From Boswellia sacra (Eukaryota > Streptophyta > Magnoliopsida > Sapindales > Burseraceae), in NCBI GenBank assembly GCA_013180625.2, contig SNVD02015085.1, forward strand, positions 35,190 through 99,189: a DNA stretch of 64,000 bases. The letters run 5' to 3'. This document shows positions 35,468-47,984 of the stretch, one piece after another. The number at the start of each line of letters is the position of its first letter. The first letter of the stretch is position 1. Both the position numbers and the translations under genes were made by a program. Below the pieces are notes generated by a model. That model searched no databases, was not told where the DNA came from, and saw only the letters and a list, made by a program, of their open reading frames with translations.

Positions 35468-35945
35468 GGCTGTTCACTGGCTGCTTCATTGCTCTCCTAG
35501 TTGGATATGTTATTATGGCTCACATCATAGGAATGTACAGACCACAATCGGATGCAATCTACATGGAAACTGTATATCCCATACTTAGGCAAGTAGCTCC
35601 CATGAGTTTGATCCTCTTGCCACCAGCTTTAAAAATCATTAATGTAACTCTTATAATTTGTTAATGGTTGCACACATAAATTTCTATGTTTGCAGCATGT
35701 TCAGCCTAATGTTTCTACATTTCTTCCTGTATGGTTGCAACATTTTTATATGGAGGAAGACTCGTATAAACTACAGCTTCATCTTTGAGCTGGCCCCTAC
35801 TAAGGAGCTTAAGTACAGAGATGTATTCTTGATATGTACCACCTCAATGACTGCTGTAGTAAGGGTCCTATTTATTCATTTGTTGCTAGTGATGAAAGGG
35901 TATTCTTATACCCAAGTTCAAGCAATTCCAGTCTTCCTATTACTG
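35468..35945 (+). pseudogene. PHO1: PHO1-type phosphate exporter gene fragment (two exons) captured by CACTA
   Basis: PHO1 proteins (SPX-EXS family) export inorganic phosphate in vascular cells. Exon 1 (35468-35588) reads [20 protein letters not shown], then [19 protein letters not shown]. The intron starts GCAAGT (a GC donor or a mutated GT) and ends TTTGCAG. Exon 2 (35696-35945) reads [55 protein letters not shown] and [12 protein letters not shown] before a GTAATT donor. This is the membrane region between the SPX and EXS domains. Both exons are still open, but the rest of the gene is missing. It lies 500 bp after the LRR fragment and comes from a different host gene. Confidence 0.9.
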
Positions 35946-36359
35946 GTAATTTTTTAGGCATATTATTCATTAGATACAAATTAACTTTTTCTATACAAGC
36001 AATTTTGGCTCAGCTCTCTAAAGCTTTTTAACATGTCTACTGTACAGATCTTTTTAACATGTTTCTTTAGTTCATGCACCTTTAGTTCACATTAATATGA
36101 GGTATCAATTACTTGATCTCTCACATGCAAGCATCATACTCAATATCACAAGATAATAAGATTATTAGTGGATTTTAAACTCTTGCCTTTTCTTTAATCT
36201 AGCCTTAATCTTATTGTATTACCTTCATAAAATTTGAGCTCAAATTGGTAAGTTATAAATATTTATTATTTGGATACATTTTTTTTTGCTATCTACGTGT
36301 TCTTGTATATATATATACATATAAAACCATTTTTCTAAAAATAAAAAATATATAATACA

Positions 36360-36900
36360 TGTTGGCTTGAATTCTAAATTCAGGCCGACACGTATTATAT
36401 ATGTGGAAAGGTACATGTCGGCCTAAAAGCGACACATAAAAGTGCACTACTGTCAGCTAAATTATACGACACATGTAATTTTTATGTGAAATGACACAAA
36501 TGTCCTACTTGTGTCACTCAGTAAATGACTCGTGTTCACACGTCTTGTGTCACTCGGTGAATGACATTTATTATAATGTTAGCCTGAAAACGACACATAT
36601 AATTTTTATATGATGTCCTTTTTGTGTCACTCAGTGAATGAAATTAGAATGTCGGCCAGAAAACGACACATATAATTCTGACACTACATTTATGTCACTT
36701 TGTGTCGTTTGTGTGCTGTCTTTTTTGTGTCGTTTGGTGACTGACACTACATTTATGTCACTTATTGACAGACACATATTTGATACAATCTGACACGTAA
36801 TGACAAATATTTGTTCCATACATGTCTGTTTCTGAATGACACATATCTTTGCATTGGTTTGACCAAGTGACACGTATAGGAATATGTGATAGTTGTAGTG
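36360..36900. repeat. Right subterminal repeats of the CACTA element
   Basis: Repeated blocks such as GACACATATAATTTTTATAT and TGTGTCACTCAGTGAATGA occur in direct and inverted orientation up to the TTGTAGTG end. Such arrays are the TNPA-type binding region in En/Spm elements. Confidence 0.8.
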
Positions 36901-36903
36901 AAA

Positions 36904-37844
36904 ACAACACTAGAAATGCTTTCACAAAGTATGAACTTGGTTTACATTCTGCTATAGGTCTCATAACACTCAAACTCCCTTGAGTGTTTGCCTAACGAAT
37001 GAAAATAGTTTCCCATAAACTTTCATACTCTAATGAACTTGAACACTCTAGTGTTTCACGTCCCTCAAAAACTTAAAATAATCAAATAAAAGATTATTTT
37101 AAGTAATACAATATATCCTCACCGCGAAAGCTCTATCAACTAAAAAGTCAACAACTTTATGTTGACAAAATAGTTCTCAAATGATTATTCGATCTTCTTT
37201 AGGTTTATCGTATAATAGTGATGAAATTCATCTTTTATAATCATCTTTGCTTCTCCAAGATAGGTGGAATAATTTGATTTCAAAATAAAGATCTTCCTCA
37301 TCTATTTAGATCAATCAGGAAGCTTTAAGTTCAAAAGTTGTAGTAGAGATCTAGCTATAAACATATTAACTAAAACTGAAATTTTAAAAGTCTGAAGCAT
37401 ACAAAATTGTGAGCAGATTACTTTTCAAAACTTAAATTTAAATATGCCAATAGTTTCTTTTGTTTTAAAGTGAATCAAATCATTAAAATAAGAGGACAAC
37501 TAAGATTAGGATCATGAAACGTGATCCTAACATTGTTCTTTTTTTATTTTATTTTGATCTATTTACTCTGGTATAAATTATATTTTTTCTTTTTTCTTTT
37601 GATTTTATAGTTGGAAACTAATTGATCGGGTTTCACTAAAAGAATAGCAATTTGAAGAATTTTTTGAGAACATTAGTAACCAACTCTTTTTACATATAAT
37701 TTTTAATATTATTATATATATGATTTTTAATATAATATAAGTTATGTATTATTTTTATACCATATCTATCTATTTATGATTTATTAGTATGTATTAGTTG
37801 AAAAAAAAATAGTCAAACTAATTAAAAAAAGTTTAAGTATCACT
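36904..37844. other. Older DNA flanking the CACTA insertion, right side
   Basis: No gene is supportable. TAGGATCA and TGATCCTA at about 37507-37529 form an inverted repeat that ends in CCTAACA, which would be a TGTTAGG LTR start on the minus strand. This may be the outer end of an old copia LTR disrupted by the CACTA insertion. The remainder is AT-rich. Confidence 0.35.
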
Positions 37845-39140
37845 GGACCCTCCTTTATTTTCAGAAACATCAAGCATCCCCCGACTTTTCCAAAACCATT
37901 AGGAAACCTCTTGCCATTAGTCTCCCTTCTATTAAGGGAGGGTACTAGAGTAATTTTATGTTATGGTAAAATATCTCAAATAAAATAATAAAAGTGATAA
38001 ATTTTAAATTTTTCATTTCTTTTTTATTTTCTTATTCTTTCTCTCTCCCTTCTCTCTTTGTGAATATCTCTCTCTAGGTTTTCTTCTCCCTTCTCTTTTT
38101 GTGAATATTGTCTTCTTTTTTATCCTTCTTTTTTTTCCTCTCTTTATTTCCCACTTAGTCTCCTCGCTTTATTGATTGCTTTCCCATTTTCAATCCCTTT
38201 TTTCTAGAATTAGATTCATTCCATTCCATCTCACAATCTTAACTTTATAAACCCTAATCAAATTCAATCATAACAATGGGCATATACCTCTCTGTGTTGC
38301 TGGTGCTACCAATTGATGTTGGTTTGTGGTAATTTAGCGCCAAGTATGGCGATTGGGGTTAAGGTTATGGCGATTTGGTGCTAGGTGGGCTACTAATTGT
38401 TGTTGGTTTGTGGCAATTTGGGGCTATGTATGTCAATTAGGGTTAGGGTTGTGGCGATGTGATATGTTTGCTATTTTGAATCTCAACGAAGCTTCTCGCT
38501 TTCTATTTTGTGGTCACACTAAGGTAATTTAATTGGGTTCTCAAATTTGTTGAGAAGTTTCAATTTTTGCTTTGTTTTATGAAGTGGTTTGTATGGGCAT
38601 GTGATATGTTTTTTATTTTGTCTTAAAGAGTCACGTATATGGCCTTTTTTTGGTTGATGATGTGCACCTCTTGGCCAGTGTGAGTGAGGAGGGACAAGTT
38701 TATGTTTGAAAGATTCTTAAGGATCCACATGAATGTGAAATTGGATTTTATATAATATATTGTTTTTATTTGTAAATATTCAATTTTTTAGCAATAAAGT
38801 GAAATTGGATTTCTATCTATGTTGAATGAATGTAATGAATTCTAAGTTTAATCAAATTCTTTGTTAGTAAAACATGAATTCTAATTATTAAAGAAATTAG
38901 TTTTTAAGATTTATTGTATTTTAAATTTGTTTATTTAATGTTGGAGAATAGGCTGTCAAGGGTAAATCGATCATTACAACTATTGGTTTAGATTTATGAT
39001 ATTTTAACAAACTTGGAAGGTTTCTTTGTGGGCGAGCAAGGGGGGGTTGTGGGGGGTGGGTGGGGGGAGGGGGGGTGGTGGAAGGGGCTTATGTTTATGA
39101 AAATAAATGGGGGTCCAGTGATAATTGCCTAAAATATTAT
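37845..39140. mobile_element. Putative non-autonomous TIR element
   Basis: TATCACTGGACCCTCCTTTA at 37848 onwards is matched in inverted orientation by 39090-39130 (TATCACTGGACCCCCATTTA), each followed by TTTTC and AAACAT. Exact ends and a TSD are unclear. The interior has pyrimidine-rich leader-like DNA and repeated GGCGATT-type units at 38330-38460. Confidence 0.5.
39036..39090 (+). other. G-rich tract with quadruplex potential
   Basis: Seven or more runs of at least four G are spaced by one to four bases, for example GGGGGGTTGTGGGGGGTGGG. The composition contrasts strongly with AT-rich flanks. Confidence 0.8.
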
Positions 39141-39248
39141 GTTTGAGGCTTTTTATTTTTTTATTCATTTTAGTTTTTTGGCAAAAAGTAATGCTTATTA
39201 TGAGTTTAAAAAAAATATGGAGAGTTTTTTTCTTTTTAATTTTGCTTT

Positions 39249-41083
39249 TGAGTTAGACATCATTTGTTTGCGACCATGACACTGAATCAAAGCCTATTGC
39301 AAGACTTAAGAAAACACAAATAAGCCATGATAGCAAGTTTAGAGAAATGCAATTGCCACCCACTTTTCTAGTAGGAAAATGGATGATGGTAATCTGATTC
39401 CTCGCTTCAGGACCTGAGCTACTCTCATCCCTTTAGAGATGGGTTTGAAAAGTTAGGTATAAGCCTTTGGCTCACTTGGATGTGAATTTGGCCTCCACTA
39501 AGGTATACCAAATAGAAATAGCTTGAATTTATTATATAGTCCACTTAAGTTGTTCGTTTTACGAACACATGTTTCCAATTTTATTTTCTTTAAGTATAGG
39601 TGATTTCAACCAATGGCAATGTATATTCATACAAAGAAAGAGATGGGGAGAATAGATTACATTTCTTTTAAACACAGGGGATAGAGGATGGGACTACATC
39701 CATTTGTTCTTCAACAATAAGAAGAAAGAAATACTTCTATATGCTTCTAATATTTGATGAAAGTTATTCGATTCATGGTATCTTCATGCGAATCAAGTAT
39801 TCAGTATAAACCATCAAGATTGAGACTCAATAAAAAATGAATTTCTCACCACCACATGTGAGTCTATTCAATGCTTATTAAGCCTCACATGCATATTCAA
39901 CATTTATTTATTCATTCTAAGTGATGGTCCCTTGCCACCAAATGTGAGTCCACCATCACTCCATGGCACCACAAATCAAGAAAAGAGTAGAAGAAAAGAC
40001 ATATATCATTCATGGCATTTCAAATTCAAATGACGATCCCTCACCATCACCTCGCATGGCATTATCAAAAGAATTAAGGAGATCATGGCATATTCATGGC
40101 AGTTATTCATCATAATTATTCAATTATTATTCTAAATAAGGCAGTTCTACCCTAATCATGGAAATTCTTTCATTCTTATTCTAAACATCATTCAAATCAT
40201 TCATAAATAAGCCTAGCATGATTCTAAAGCATCAATCAAGAAATAAATTCCTAAGCTTACCTTGACATGCTTATCCAAGCTTGCAAAACGAAGAAAAGAG
40301 TTGAACAATCAAATAAACCCTACTCATGCTTATTCTAAGCAAAATTAAATCTAAACATGCTTATTCCAAAGCAGAAGAATTAAAGAAGAAAGAAGAACGA
40401 AGAAGAGAGAAATGCCCTTAGCACGTATCTTTTCCAAGTTTGGAGCAATATAAAATGCCCCAAAAAATTGACTTAAGAGGACTCCTTAGAATTCTCATAA
40501 ATGTGTCCAATAGAGGGCTTTCCAGCTGATCTCTAAATGAATTGAAACGTGTGCTAATGGGGGGTTTATATAGTTGAAAATTTGATAAGAAAAAGGAAGG
40601 TTATAAATGAAACTTTTAAAAGTTCAAGGAGGACCATTGGTCGGTTGTCAGTGGCTATCCTTTGGTGGTGTGTCCATTGCTGGCTGATGGTTCCATTATT
40701 TGCTAGTGGTTAGCCCACAACCAGTCGATGGTGGGCTTCCGTTCCCTCTTTTGGCCTTTGTTCTCTCATACTGACTCAACTGACCTTTGTCTGTTCGATC
40801 ACTCATAACTTATCGAATTCAACTCCAATTTTCAAGTTGTAAAATTCGATAAAAACTAGACATCCAAATATTCTCAAAAGTGTATGACTCATTTCTAGAT
40901 TATTTGTGGATTGAATTTTGTGAATTTTTGAAGTGCGGTGTTGGTTTTCTAGGTTTTTGGTCCTTTTGCCTTGGCACATCTTTCTTTCCATTCAAGGTTA
41001 ATCCGAACATTTCATATTGCTCAAAGCATGTTTGTGTTTCATTATCAGGCTTAAGAACCATAAGCAAAATTCAAGTGCTTACA
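39249..41083 (-). repeat. LTR-A copy 2 (3' LTR of a minus-strand Tat element)
   Basis: The minus-strand start is TGTAAGCACTTG at 41083; the other end is near 39249 (estimated). It is homologous to 16276-18277. A TATATAAACCCCCC promoter motif lies at about 40555-40570, with the CGG-type short-repeat cassette at 40630-40735. A polypurine tract (AAGTAAGGGGTAAAC) at 41084-41098 shows that the interior lies to the right. Confidence 0.8.
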
Positions 41084-42596
41084 GTTTACCCCTTACTTTT
41101 GAAGGGGTTTGTGTGACACAACCATCGACAAAGTGCTCTTACCTTGCCTTAACTGTTTCGAGTCTGAAGTTTATGCCCACTTCTGTATTCGATTGAGCTT
41201 CCTAGAGAAAAGGTGTGCCCATTTAAGGGCTCGAGTGCATCCTTCTAATGTATGAAATGCATCCTTATGATGCATGAAATGCACTCATAGTACAAGAAAA
41301 TGCATTCTTTTAATGCATGGATTGCATCCTTATGATGCATGAAATGCATTCCTCTATTGCAAGCAAATGCATTTTTCTAATGTATGGAGTGCATCCTTAT
41401 GATGCACAAAGTGCACTCTTCTTAGTGCCAGCATGTGCATTTTTCTAATGCCTGAAATGCATCCTTATGATGTACAAAGATGCACTATTCTTAGTGCCAG
41501 CAAATGCATTCTTCTAATGCATGGATAAAACACTTTTCAGTGCACATACTTCTTAGGTTTTCTAACATTCTTTAGTGCACCTACTTCTTTAGGTTTTTAA
41601 CACTCTTTAGTGTGCCTATTCTAAGGGACCGTACCTATTCTAAAGGCTTAAAATACTCTTTAGTGCACCTACTTCTTAGGGTTTCTAGGACTCCTCAGTG
41701 TGCCTATTCTAAGGGCTTAAAACACTCTTAATTCCACCTACTACTTAGGGTTTATGCTCATGCACGTTCATTGTGAAAAATTCTACCGCTGTACTTCTTA
41801 ATCTCTTTAGATTCTTCATTCGTGGATCACTTCTAGCATTCATTGATTTCTTCAGATTTTGCATTCATAAGGTTTCATGCCCTTCACTAGAGATTTCCTT
41901 TTGAAAATAAGGTCTTCGACCATTCTTGTAAATTCTTACAAAATGTCAATCAAAGTTTACGACGTTCGATGTGTTCTTCCAACAAGTGGCTTTCTTGTCT
42001 CTGTAGGAATTCTTCTATGTGTTCTAATCAAGAACTCCATCGACTGATGTGATTCAAATTTCCTTCTGAGTCATCAAACTCTTTGTCATTCCAACTATCT
42101 ATTAACTATAGACCTTCTTCTTCAAATCTGTTCTTCAAGGCGAACTTCGTTCTTTAAGGTGAATTTCCTTCTTCAAGGCAGATTTCTTTCCTCAAGGTGA
42201 ACTTCAAGTTTCTTCTTCTAGATCTCTTCTTCAGGGTAGACTTCAAATTCCTTCCTCAAGGTAAACTTCCTTCTTTGAGGGAGATGCCTTCTTCAAGGGA
42301 GGTAACTTCTTCAAGATGAGTTCCTAGACTGCAGTACCCATTCTTGGCGGTAATCTGTACTTTTTACAAACTATCGTGTCCCTTCTAGGCCATGTTAGTT
42401 CTTTTGAGCAAGTTTGGCTCGTTCTAGGTGATTTGCAATAATTATGAACTGAATATTTTCTAGACTGCGCTTGCATTTCTTGCGAGATTGACTTCTTCAA
42501 GTTTTTCTCCTCAATTGTGGTCCTCAATTATCTTCTTCAATAGTGATCTTCTTTAGCTATCTTTAACTGTGATAGTCGTCATCTTTATGGTGGTTA
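41084..42596 (-). other. 3' interior of the Tat element with LTR-A copy 2
   Basis: Inverted equivalents of the arrays in the gag-only element: GTGCACT/GCATTCTTCTAATG units at 41220-41760 and CTTCTTCAAGG units at 42110-42320. There is no coding capacity. It is cut at about 42597 by the end of LTR-B copy 2; the rest of the element is expected right of the window. Confidence 0.75.
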
Positions 42597-44334
42597 TGAG
42601 TGGGGCTTCCATCTCTCTCCAAGCATTTGGGACCTCGGCATGTCTTCTACAAAGCTCCTTTTGGATGCTTGGAGGGCCATACAAGTCAAGTCAACAGAGA
42701 CAAGACCCAGAGAACTGATGGAGTCGCCACTTGGGTAATTAACCACAGGAAAAATTGAGTGGCTGTAGCTGATCCCTTGCTTCTCTAGACTTAACTACCC
42801 ATCACCCCTTCAAAGATGAGTTCAGAAAGTTATGTACGAGTTACACCTGACCGAATGTTAATCTGGCCTCCACTAAAGGTCTATTGAGTTCTAAGTTCTA
42901 AGGCACTAATGTTCTATCCTGATCCTACGTTTTATTATGCAAACAACTACTTTTATCTTTTTTATTACATATGAGGTGTCAATAGTTTATATACATTCAT
43001 AGAAGGAGGGAGGAGAATCGATTACATTTCCATCAAACATGAGGAAGGAATTGAGAATTACAACATTCTTTGATAATAATAATTGTAATAAAGTAATTTA
43101 AGCAATTATAAACTGAAGGAATTTCAAATTGGATTCTCTATTTATTGAACAAGGGCATTAGTAATAACAAGCATTACAAATATTAATCTAAACACGTTAT
43201 TTCTAAACTAATTACAATGTCATAAATCATTAATTAGTTATACTAAACATGCATATTTAACCACTGAATAACCACTAATCATGCTTAACTAACTGCTAAT
43301 TAATCATATAATTAATGACTAATTATTAACTAAATTATCTGCATAATTAACAACTAATTAGCCTTGTAATTAACTGAAAAAACATGCTTAATTAAACTAT
43401 TAATCCTAAACTAAGTATGGCAATTAACTACTAATTAACTACCACTAATCCCAAACTAAGCATGGCAATTAACTACTAATTAACTACCACTAATCCTAAA
43501 CTAAGCATGGCATAATCATTTCTAATCATACCTAAACATGGCAAAAACTAAATTAAACAAAATATTTAAACTAAAAAGGAGGCCCTTAGAAAACTTTCAA
43601 AATTTTGAATTTAATTAAAAGCTGAATCGTTGACTAATGCGACACCCTAGAACTCCTTAAAGATGCCAAGAACACTGAGAACACATTGAAAAATATTAAA
43701 CTGAAGAGAGTTTCTGAAAATATTCAAAATCCCTCAAAATAAGTGTTTTTAAGCTATTCTTCAAACCAAAATTGGATAAATGAACCGAGAGCCAGGTGCC
43801 TTTATATAGGGCCTTAGCCTTCCCAAAAATGATCTCCTTTCCTGATGTGGGACTGTAGACCAAAGGCGTACACCTATAGCTAAAAGCATATGCCCCTTAC
43901 TATGGGTGTTAGTAGGGTTTCTAAATGCTTCTAAGGCGCAAGCCCTACAGCCACGCACATTAGATGCCAAAGGCGCTCGTGCGTCGCTTGTAGTACTTAA
44001 AGGTGCACGTGCACTACTTATACCTAAAGGCTTACACCTTCACCTTTAAGGCGTTAGTCCTAGACAATAAGCACTAGCCCTATTTGCGAAGTTTCTGCAT
44101 TGATCTTGCATCGATTTGGCATGGATCTTGCACTGCATTCATCAATCATGCTTCCTAAGGCTAGAACTATTCCCCACTGGTGCTATGCCCGTCCTAAGCC
44201 TTTTTTGCTATTTTCTACCCTATCATGGTGTTGATTCTCGATATCCTTGCTTTTCTTAGAAATGAATCTTGATTACTGTCTCTGGTTATCATCACTGGGC
44301 CTCTAAAACCATAAGCAAAATTCTAGTGCTTACA
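42597..44334 (-). repeat. LTR-B copy 2 (3' LTR of a minus-strand Tat element)
   Basis: Starts TGTAAGCACTAG at 44334 (minus strand) and is homologous to 19530-27631 minus its insertion. Shared features include AGACAAGACCCAGAG, TGGAGTCGCCACTTGGG and the AATTAACTACTAATTAACTA block. A purine tract (AAAGTATGAGGCAAACT) at 44335-44351 precedes it. The left boundary is estimated. Confidence 0.78.
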
Positions 44335-45616
44335 AGTTTGCCTCATACTTTGAAGGGGTTTGTGGAAGACAAACATCAACAAAGTATACTGTACCTTGCA
44401 CTTACCTACTTTGGGTTTGATGTTTGGATTCCACTAGGTTTGTTGATCTGATGGTTTTTAAGGTGACCCTATGGTGACCTTACACCGTCTCATAGTTCCA
44501 TGATGCCATTCTACATTCTTTGAAGACCTCCAGTGTGATCTTACACTCTTCTAAAAGAACTTTTTTGCAATTCCATGCTCAAGGATTTAGGTGCTAATTC
44601 ATAACCTCCAACAGTCTTTGGTGCGATTCGACACTTTTTGAAGACATCTCTGCGCAGTTCAACACTTAAGGATTTCAGTGTGGTTCTACACTTTTTGATA
44701 AAGGATTTTTGTTTGAATTTTGGTGTGAATCAATTCTAGTGTGATTCTGGACTCTATTGAATGAGCTTTTTGAAATTCTGAATTCTATTGTGAGTTCCAA
44801 CTCGATTCCACGTTTTTTGAGAAGTCTAGTGTGATTCCACACTCTCCAGGTTCTGGTGCGATTCTGCTCTCTCTCAAATGAGTTCATTGAAATTCTAAAT
44901 TCTTTCAAGGGTTCTGGTGTGATTCCACAATCTTTGTCTGGTACGACTTTGTACTCACTTAAGATTTTCGAATGTGGTCTTATACTCATCAAGGACACTG
45001 GTGGGATTTAGCATTCTTTGGGAAGTCCGATTGATCCCATACTCCCAAGGTTTTGGTATGATTCTGTTGCAATCTTACAACTTTTATTGTCCTGAATGTG
45101 ATCTCCATGACCCTTAGGGTCCTTTGAATGTACTTTTTATATTCATCGAGGGTCTTTTTGCAATTCTACATCCACTAGGGATTTTGTTGCGATTTTCTTT
45201 CAACTAGGGATTATGTACTCTTCAATGGGGTGAAAATTCAATTCTGCAGTCCCTAAGGGTCCTTATACAATTCTGTAGCTCTTTGGGGTTTGGATACGAT
45301 TCTACAACTCCTAGGGGTCCTTGGGTAATTTTGTAGCTCTTAGGCGTCTGAATACGATTTTGTAGCTCCTAGGGGTCGGGTGCGGTTCCTCAATTCTGGG
45401 TGTCCCTTTACAATCTTGTAACTACCTGGGGGTCCTTGCAAAATTCTATGAAATTAGGGTTAGAATTCCACCAAAAATAAAAGTTGAAATTAAAGGCATG
45501 CACCTTTAGAGCAAAGGCATACACCTTTAAATCGTGAACCAATATATAAACCATTTCCCATTTTTTCATTTTGACCTTCTTCTTCCTCCAACTCTTTCCT
45601 CTCTGATATCTCTTTG
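44335..45616 (-). repeat. 3' interior with degenerate tandem array
   Basis: From about 44480 to 45430 units containing GGTGTGATTCCACACTCTTT alternate with GGGTCCTTGGGTAATTTTG-type units. These resemble arrays upstream of the LTR in other Tat elements but differ in sequence. There are no genes. It is cut at 45617 by LTR-A copy 3. Confidence 0.7.
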
Positions 45617-47396
45617 TGTGAAAGGGACTTTCATCGCACTAGAGCGTTTGCGACCACGACACTATATCAAAGCCTTTTTTGAGACTTAAAAGAACACAAA
45701 CGAGCCATGGACACATCTGGAGAATGAAGTCGCCACACAATTATTCAATTGAGAATGAATAGGGGCAATATGATCCCTTGCTTCAGGACCTAAACTATCA
45801 TCATCCCTTCAAAGATGGGTTTGGGACATTAGGTATGAGCCACTCACCTCGCCCGATTCTAAATTCGGCCTCCACTAGGGTGTAATAAATAAGAATGGCT
45901 TATATTGTTATAAAATCCACTTAAGTGGTTCATTTATGCACACATTGTTCGTTCTATCTTCTTAAAGACATGTAAGGTGATTTCAATCAAGGCAGTTGTA
46001 TAATCATGCAAAGAAAGATGGAGAGAATTGAATTACATTCCCTTTCAAATATGGGGGATAAGGGATAGGATTATATTGCTCTTCAACAAATAAAGTAAAT
46101 TCTACTTTTGACACTTCAAATATAGCATTCATCATATTCATTCAATTATTTATTCTAAGTAATGGCCCCTTACCATCAATATTAGTCCATCATCACGTCA
46201 TGACATCGTATAATTATCAAGTTCTGAACATGGTATATTCATCCATGCATTCATACTAAATTAAAAAAAATTATAATTAGAGCCAAAAACTAAAATCATG
46301 GCATTTCTACCTAGTTTGATAATTCTATTATGATAATTCTATCTGATTAAGATAATTCTATCGTGGCATTCTAAATGTGGCAATTCTAGCCTAGACATAG
46401 TATTTCTAACCTAATTCAATCAATCAAAGGAAAACAAGGTAATTCTAGCCTAATCATGGCGAATCATGACTATTCCAGTCTAATGCAAACATTCAAGACA
46501 ATTCTAGTCTAATGCTATTTCCTAGCATACTTCAAAGCAATTATAAGTCTTCCTAGCATGATTCTAAGCATGATTTTAAGCATTCGCAAAAAAAATAAAC
46601 TCCTAAACATGTTTCTAATAAAAGAGGGAAAACGAAATCACCTTGACATGCTTATCCAATTTGCAAAATAAACAAAGGGTTAAAATAATTCATAAAAACC
46701 CTAAACATACTCCCAAGCATTAAAATAAATCCTAGATATGCTTAATCTAAAGCAATAAAGATAAAGAAGAAAAATAAGGGGGGAAGAGAGTATTGCTCTT
46801 GGGACATACCATTTTCGGGTTTAGAGCAATATAAATGCCCAAGATAATATTAAACTAGAAACAGACTTCTTATAAGTATCACAATGTGTCATAGAGGGAG
46901 AGAAGAGATTTTTGGACGACTTTGAAAGTGAGGAGAGGGGTTTATATCGTTGAAGGTTGAAGTTAAAAAACGAAGGAAGAAATCAAAAATGGAAGGATGG
47001 AATCAAAATTAGAGGGAGAACAGTCGGCCGGCTGTGGGAGGACTGTCAGCCAGTGGCATCCCATTGAACCCTAAATTTCCTTTTCTTTTTTCAATGTAGT
47101 TCCTTCTGACCTTTGGCTGTTCAATCATCGTAACTCTTTGAGTTCAACCCAGATTTGCGATCTATAAAATTCTGTGAAAACTAGGCATTCGTAGCTTCAC
47201 AATGGTATATGACTTAACATCAGATTCCTTTTGGATTAATTTTTGTGATTTTTCAAATTGAAGTGTTGGTTTTCAAAGCTTTTGGTCGATTTCTTCGCAT
47301 TTTTCTTCTCTTTGCTTATAAGGCTACTTCGGTCATTTCTATTGCTAATCACACCATTGTGTTCCATCATATAACCTAAAAAGTCCAGTGTCTTCA
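45617..47396 (-). repeat. LTR-A copy 3 (3' LTR of a minus-strand Tat element)
   Basis: Minus-strand start TGAAGACACTGG at 47396, end CCCTTTCACA at 45617. A promoter-like GATATAAACCCC lies at about 46936-46950 and the short-repeat cassette at 47025-47065 (GTCGGCCGGCTGTGGGAGG). The left flank is not a PBS, so this is a 3' LTR and the interior with the antisense ORF lies to the right. Confidence 0.78.
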
Positions 47397-47984
47397 CTCT
47401 GATTTTCGCATTCTCTATCCAATTGACATCATACTTGCCCTTGTTCCTCCGACATTTCATCCAACGGTTGTTGGTGGGTCGATCGGTGGAGATGCCAGAA
47501 TTTGGGGCCACTTGCCATCTCATGATACTTCATAGGTAGGGCTCTCTCTCATGTTCATTATTGTGTTACTTGTTTTGTGTTTTTTGTGAGTTTGTTTGCA
47601 TTTCATGCATTAGCAAATTTTGGTTTCGAAAATTTTTGGGTGCTTGTAAGCAGAGGTGTCTACACTTTGAATAGAGGTGTATGCCTCTGCTCAAATGTCT
47701 TATGCCATCAGTCATTACAAGCACCCAACTTAGGGGTTCTTCGTACTTGATGATAGGCATGCACTTCTAGGGTTTTTTTTTTTTTCACTTTTTAGGCATT
47801 GATCTTTAGCGCCTCTAGGGTTTTCAGAGAAAAGGTGTGTGCCTTTAGGGCCTGTCTACGCCTTTTCTTATAGGCACACACCCATAGTCCTTAGTTTTGC
47901 ATTTTTTGCATCCTGAACCTTAATATGGTTTTGGCTAATTGTTTCACTTTTCCTTGTCTTCAAATAGTGAACTTTCATAAACCT

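Larger units (their letters stand above)
27905..36900. mobile_element. CACTA (En/Spm) transposon carrying host gene fragments
   Basis: The left end is CACTACAAGAAAA and the right end is TTGTAGTG, flanked by the 3-bp duplication AAA (27902-27904; 36901-36903). The last 550 bp contain many GACACA/TGTGTC motifs in both orientations, the subterminal repeats expected to bind the TNPA-type protein. I see no TNP2 transposase, so the 8996-bp unit is non-autonomous. It carries recognisable exons of two unrelated genes plus internal duplications. Confidence 0.9.
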
